A stretch of DNA of 7,308 bases. Origin: Promethearchaeota archaeon. GTDB lineage: Archaea; Asgardarchaeota; Lokiarchaeia; Sigynarchaeales; MK-D1. The translations under genes and the position numbers were made by a program. The number at the start of each line of letters is the position of its first letter. The stretch's first letter is position 1. Shown one piece after another: positions 5,794 through 7,308 of the stretch. The DNA is taken from positions 1-7,308 of the forward strand of contig JAEOUK010000298.1 in NCBI GenBank assembly GCA_016839385.1, given 5' to 3'. A model generated the notes under the pieces. The model ran no database searches and was not told where the DNA came from. It saw only the letters and a program-made list of their open reading frames with translations.

Positions 5794-7203
5794 CTAAATT
5801 TTACTTAATTTTATTTCTTCTAAAATACGCTTATTTTCATCAATTCGTGCTTTATTCAAAGGCCAATAGTACAAACATACAAGCGCGACAGCTAAAATCA
5901 ACACAGGCCATGCACCTATTAAAAATCGAACACCTAATTCTCCCATTGGACCAGTATCTCGAAGAGCCCAATCTCCCCACCCTGTCCCAGTAAAGACAAT
6001 TGCAATTACTGCAAAATTTATTCCTGTAGAAAACCGGTTAAAGAATGCAATAACGCCATAATATGCTCCTTCTCTTCTGACTTTCAATCCAGAACGAGCA
6101 GTATCATCATCTATAACCACAGCAATGCCTTGATCATATAAATACATAGATCCTCCTAATCCTATACCCATAATTGCAACTAAAATGTAGGTTATCACTA
6201 TATCATGCTTTTGGGGAACAAAAGCCATAACAGGCAGAGAAATTCCCCAGAATGCTATATCAAGCATATAAGCTTTGCGTATTCCAATTGATTTTTGTAA
6301 ATACATCCATAACGGTGTGCTCAACATACCTACAAGCAATCCAACCATAACTACAATTCCACTATCTACGTCTTCAATTACTACCTCGGCAAAAAATGGG
6401 ACTATTGTTGGGAGAATATTATACACAATGAATACTGCTAGAGCTGTAATAGCGTACAGCAAAAAAGATCGATTTTTCAAAGTAATACGGAAAGAATCTC
6501 TCCAAGATGGCGCATTTTTGGCATCATCTGCAAACTCTTTCCTTTCAAAAGACCCCCAAACAAACATCACTCCTATTGTAACGAAAACTACAGCTGCAGC
6601 GACTATTCCATTTATAAGGAATTTTGTAGGTGCTTCAGGATTTCCCCCTTGATTAATTAGGTCCCCAATAATAAATTCAGGGGTCAGAAAAGCGATTAAC
6701 AAACCAATTATTGTGAATACAGAACGCCATAATCCTACTCTTCTCCTATCCTTGTCTGTAAGAAACATCTCAGGCCATAAACCGTTGAAGTTTACTGTAT
6801 ACATGGTGAAAACCAAATCGAATAAGATCAATACGGCAAGCAGATATCCCATTATTAGAAGATCTGAACCATTGATTAATCCACCAGGAAACCATAAGAT
6901 AATCATTAACAAACACAGCGGAATCCAAGAAATTAAAACATAGATTTTTCGTCTACCCCATTTAGTTTTGGTACGATCCGAAATCACACCTATTAAGGGA
7001 TCATCAAAAGCATCCCATATACTATACATTATCCAAACAACTGAGATCATCCACGCTTGCAATCCAACATGAGTTAGATAATATGCAAAACCCAAAAACA
7101 TGAAATTCTGCAACGCTAAATTGTCTGCAAGCGTTCCAAAGGCATAAGCAATTCTTGTTCCTCCTTTGGTCTCAGTCGGTCGATCAATTATTTTCATACT
7201 CAT
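5794..7203 (-). CDS. GPH-family (MelB-like, MFS) sugar:cation symporter
   Basis: The 469-residue membrane protein has about twelve hydrophobic segments, e.g. residues 17-45, 50-74, 87-105, 115-137, 160-178, 197-217 and 247-270, with the rest spread to residue 455 or so. It belongs to the glycoside-pentoside-hexuronide:cation symporters, which import sugars or sugar acids with Na+ or H+. The key signature is WDAFDDPLIG (63-72) followed by SDRTKTKWGRRK (75-86). Aspartates D64 and D68 line up by eye with cation-site residues D55 and D59 of MelB. Another family block, LWPEMF (142-147) then DKDRRRVG, follows the fourth segment. Length fits the family (450-480). The start at 7203 (MSMK) is chosen as the first in-frame ATG; an ATG at 7197 is possible and no good ribosome site favours either. 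The sugar cannot be deduced and no sugar-metabolism gene is visible beside it. Convergent with speB. Confidence 0.93.
   Translation of the reverse strand: MSMKIIDRPTETKGGTRIAYAFGTLADNLALQNFMFLGFAYYLTHVGLQAWMISVVWIMYSIWDAFDDPLIGVISDRTKTKWGRRKIYVLISWIPLCLLMIILWFPGGLINGSDLLIMGYLLAVLILFDLVFTMYTVNFNGLWPEMFLTDKDRRRVGLWRSVFTIIGLLIAFLTPEFIIGDLINQGGNPEAPTKFLINGIVAAAVVFVTIGVMFVWGSFERKEFADDAKNAPSWRDSFRITLKNRSFLLYAITALAVFIVYNILPTIVPFFAEVVIEDVDSGIVVMVGLLVGMLSTPLWMYLQKSIGIRKAYMLDIAFWGISLPVMAFVPQKHDIVITYILVAIMGIGLGGSMYLYDQGIAVVIDDDTARSGLKVRREGAYYGVIAFFNRFSTGINFAVIAIVFTGTGWGDWALRDTGPMGELGVRFLIGAWPVLILAVALVCLYYWPLNKARIDENKRILEEIKLSKI
5799..5816 (+). terminator. Weak T-rich candidate terminator for pdaD-speB
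   Basis: After the speB stop there are short T-runs (TTTT at 5799-5802, TTTT at 5809-5812, TTT at 5814-5816) lying within the 3' end of the oppositely oriented transporter gene. No run exceeds four, so this is a weak candidate, but nothing better is close. Confidence 0.22.
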
Positions 7204-7247
7204 TTTTTTTCACTTTTCTTTTTTTTTCTCATTTATCTCGTTTGGTT

Positions 7248-7257
7248 AATATTTAAA
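7248..7257 (-). promoter_or_regulatory. TATA-like box upstream of the transporter
   Basis: The minus strand reads TTTAAATATT here, a good match to an archaeal TATA element. Its centre is about 50 bases before the transporter ATG, implying a start near 7227 and a purine-rich leader of about 20-25 bases. The region is AT-rich on both strands and could also serve a plus-strand gene. Confidence 0.45.
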
Positions 7258-7308
7258 AGAATTCATTATCATCATATTGGATCTCCCAAATCATGGAGGA
7301 ATCCCGCA
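7253..7308 (-). other. Right edge: possible tail of another minus-strand gene, undetermined
   Basis: The only minus-strand frame without a stop across this edge encodes RDSSMIWEIQYDDNEFF and ends with TAA at 7255-7253, about 50 bases before the transporter start. It reads like a normal acidic protein end, but 18 codons prove nothing. On the plus strand an ATG at 7293 (MEESR) or a start just beyond the edge behind GGAGG (7295-7299) is also possible. The stretch 7204-7252 holds only the transporter leader and promoter. Confidence 0.2.

Noticed and set aside
204..7305. A 14-base inverted match: GGGATTCCTCCATG at 204-217 and its complement at 7292-7305.
   Set aside because: The left copy encodes the conserved HGGIP motif of the phosphatase. 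One match of this length is not surprising in a 7 kb window, the flanks do not match, and there is no mobile-element gene between the copies.
7262..7308. Plus-strand frame at the right edge reading ...LDLPNHGGIP, resembling the phosphatase HGG motif.
   Set aside because: No ATG or GTG start, an upstream stop at 7247, and no other phosphatase motifs in view; chance similarity is more likely.

Overview
The window looks like archaeal DNA. It is AT-rich (roughly two-thirds A+T by eye), with tightly packed genes, TATA-like boxes close to start codons, T-runs after stop codons, and little Shine-Dalgarno signal except at an operon-internal gene. The gene content agrees: an M42 metalloaminopeptidase, a pyruvoyl-dependent arginine decarboxylase, an archaeal-type agmatinase, and a DEAH helicase with a C-terminal zinc cluster. 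A eukaryote-like PPP phosphatase plus a GPH-type sugar symporter would suit an Asgard-type archaeon (Loki-, Thor- or Heimdall-like), but that placement is inference. The pyruvoyl decarboxylase argues against Sulfolobus-like Thermoprotei, which use an AdoMetDC-derived arginine decarboxylase.

Layout, left to right. Positions 1-724 (minus) hold the first 241 codons of a PPP-family protein phosphatase that runs off the left edge. A short divergent promoter region follows. Then comes a plus-strand run: M42 aminopeptidase (799-1920), MrfA/Hrq1-like helicase (2035-4356, GTG start), arginine decarboxylase pdaD (4396-4905) and agmatinase-type ureohydrolase speB (4920-5789). A GPH-family symporter (5794-7203, minus) meets speB tail to tail with a 4-base gap. 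The last 105 bases carry the symporter promoter region and the undetermined edge of another gene.

The clearest functional unit is pdaD-speB: arginine to agmatine + CO2, then agmatine to putrescine + urea, i.e. polyamine synthesis. speB sits 14 bases behind pdaD with its own ribosome binding site. The helicase is probably a DNA-repair enzyme; its position before pdaD is not a known functional link. The peptidase, phosphatase and transporter look like independent housekeeping or nutrient genes.

I see no tRNA, rRNA, CRISPR array, insertion sequence or attachment site. I found no convincing new system. The points most worth checking are active-site variants in the agmatinase, the eukaryote-like phosphatase in an archaeal setting, and the tail-to-tail gene end at 5790.
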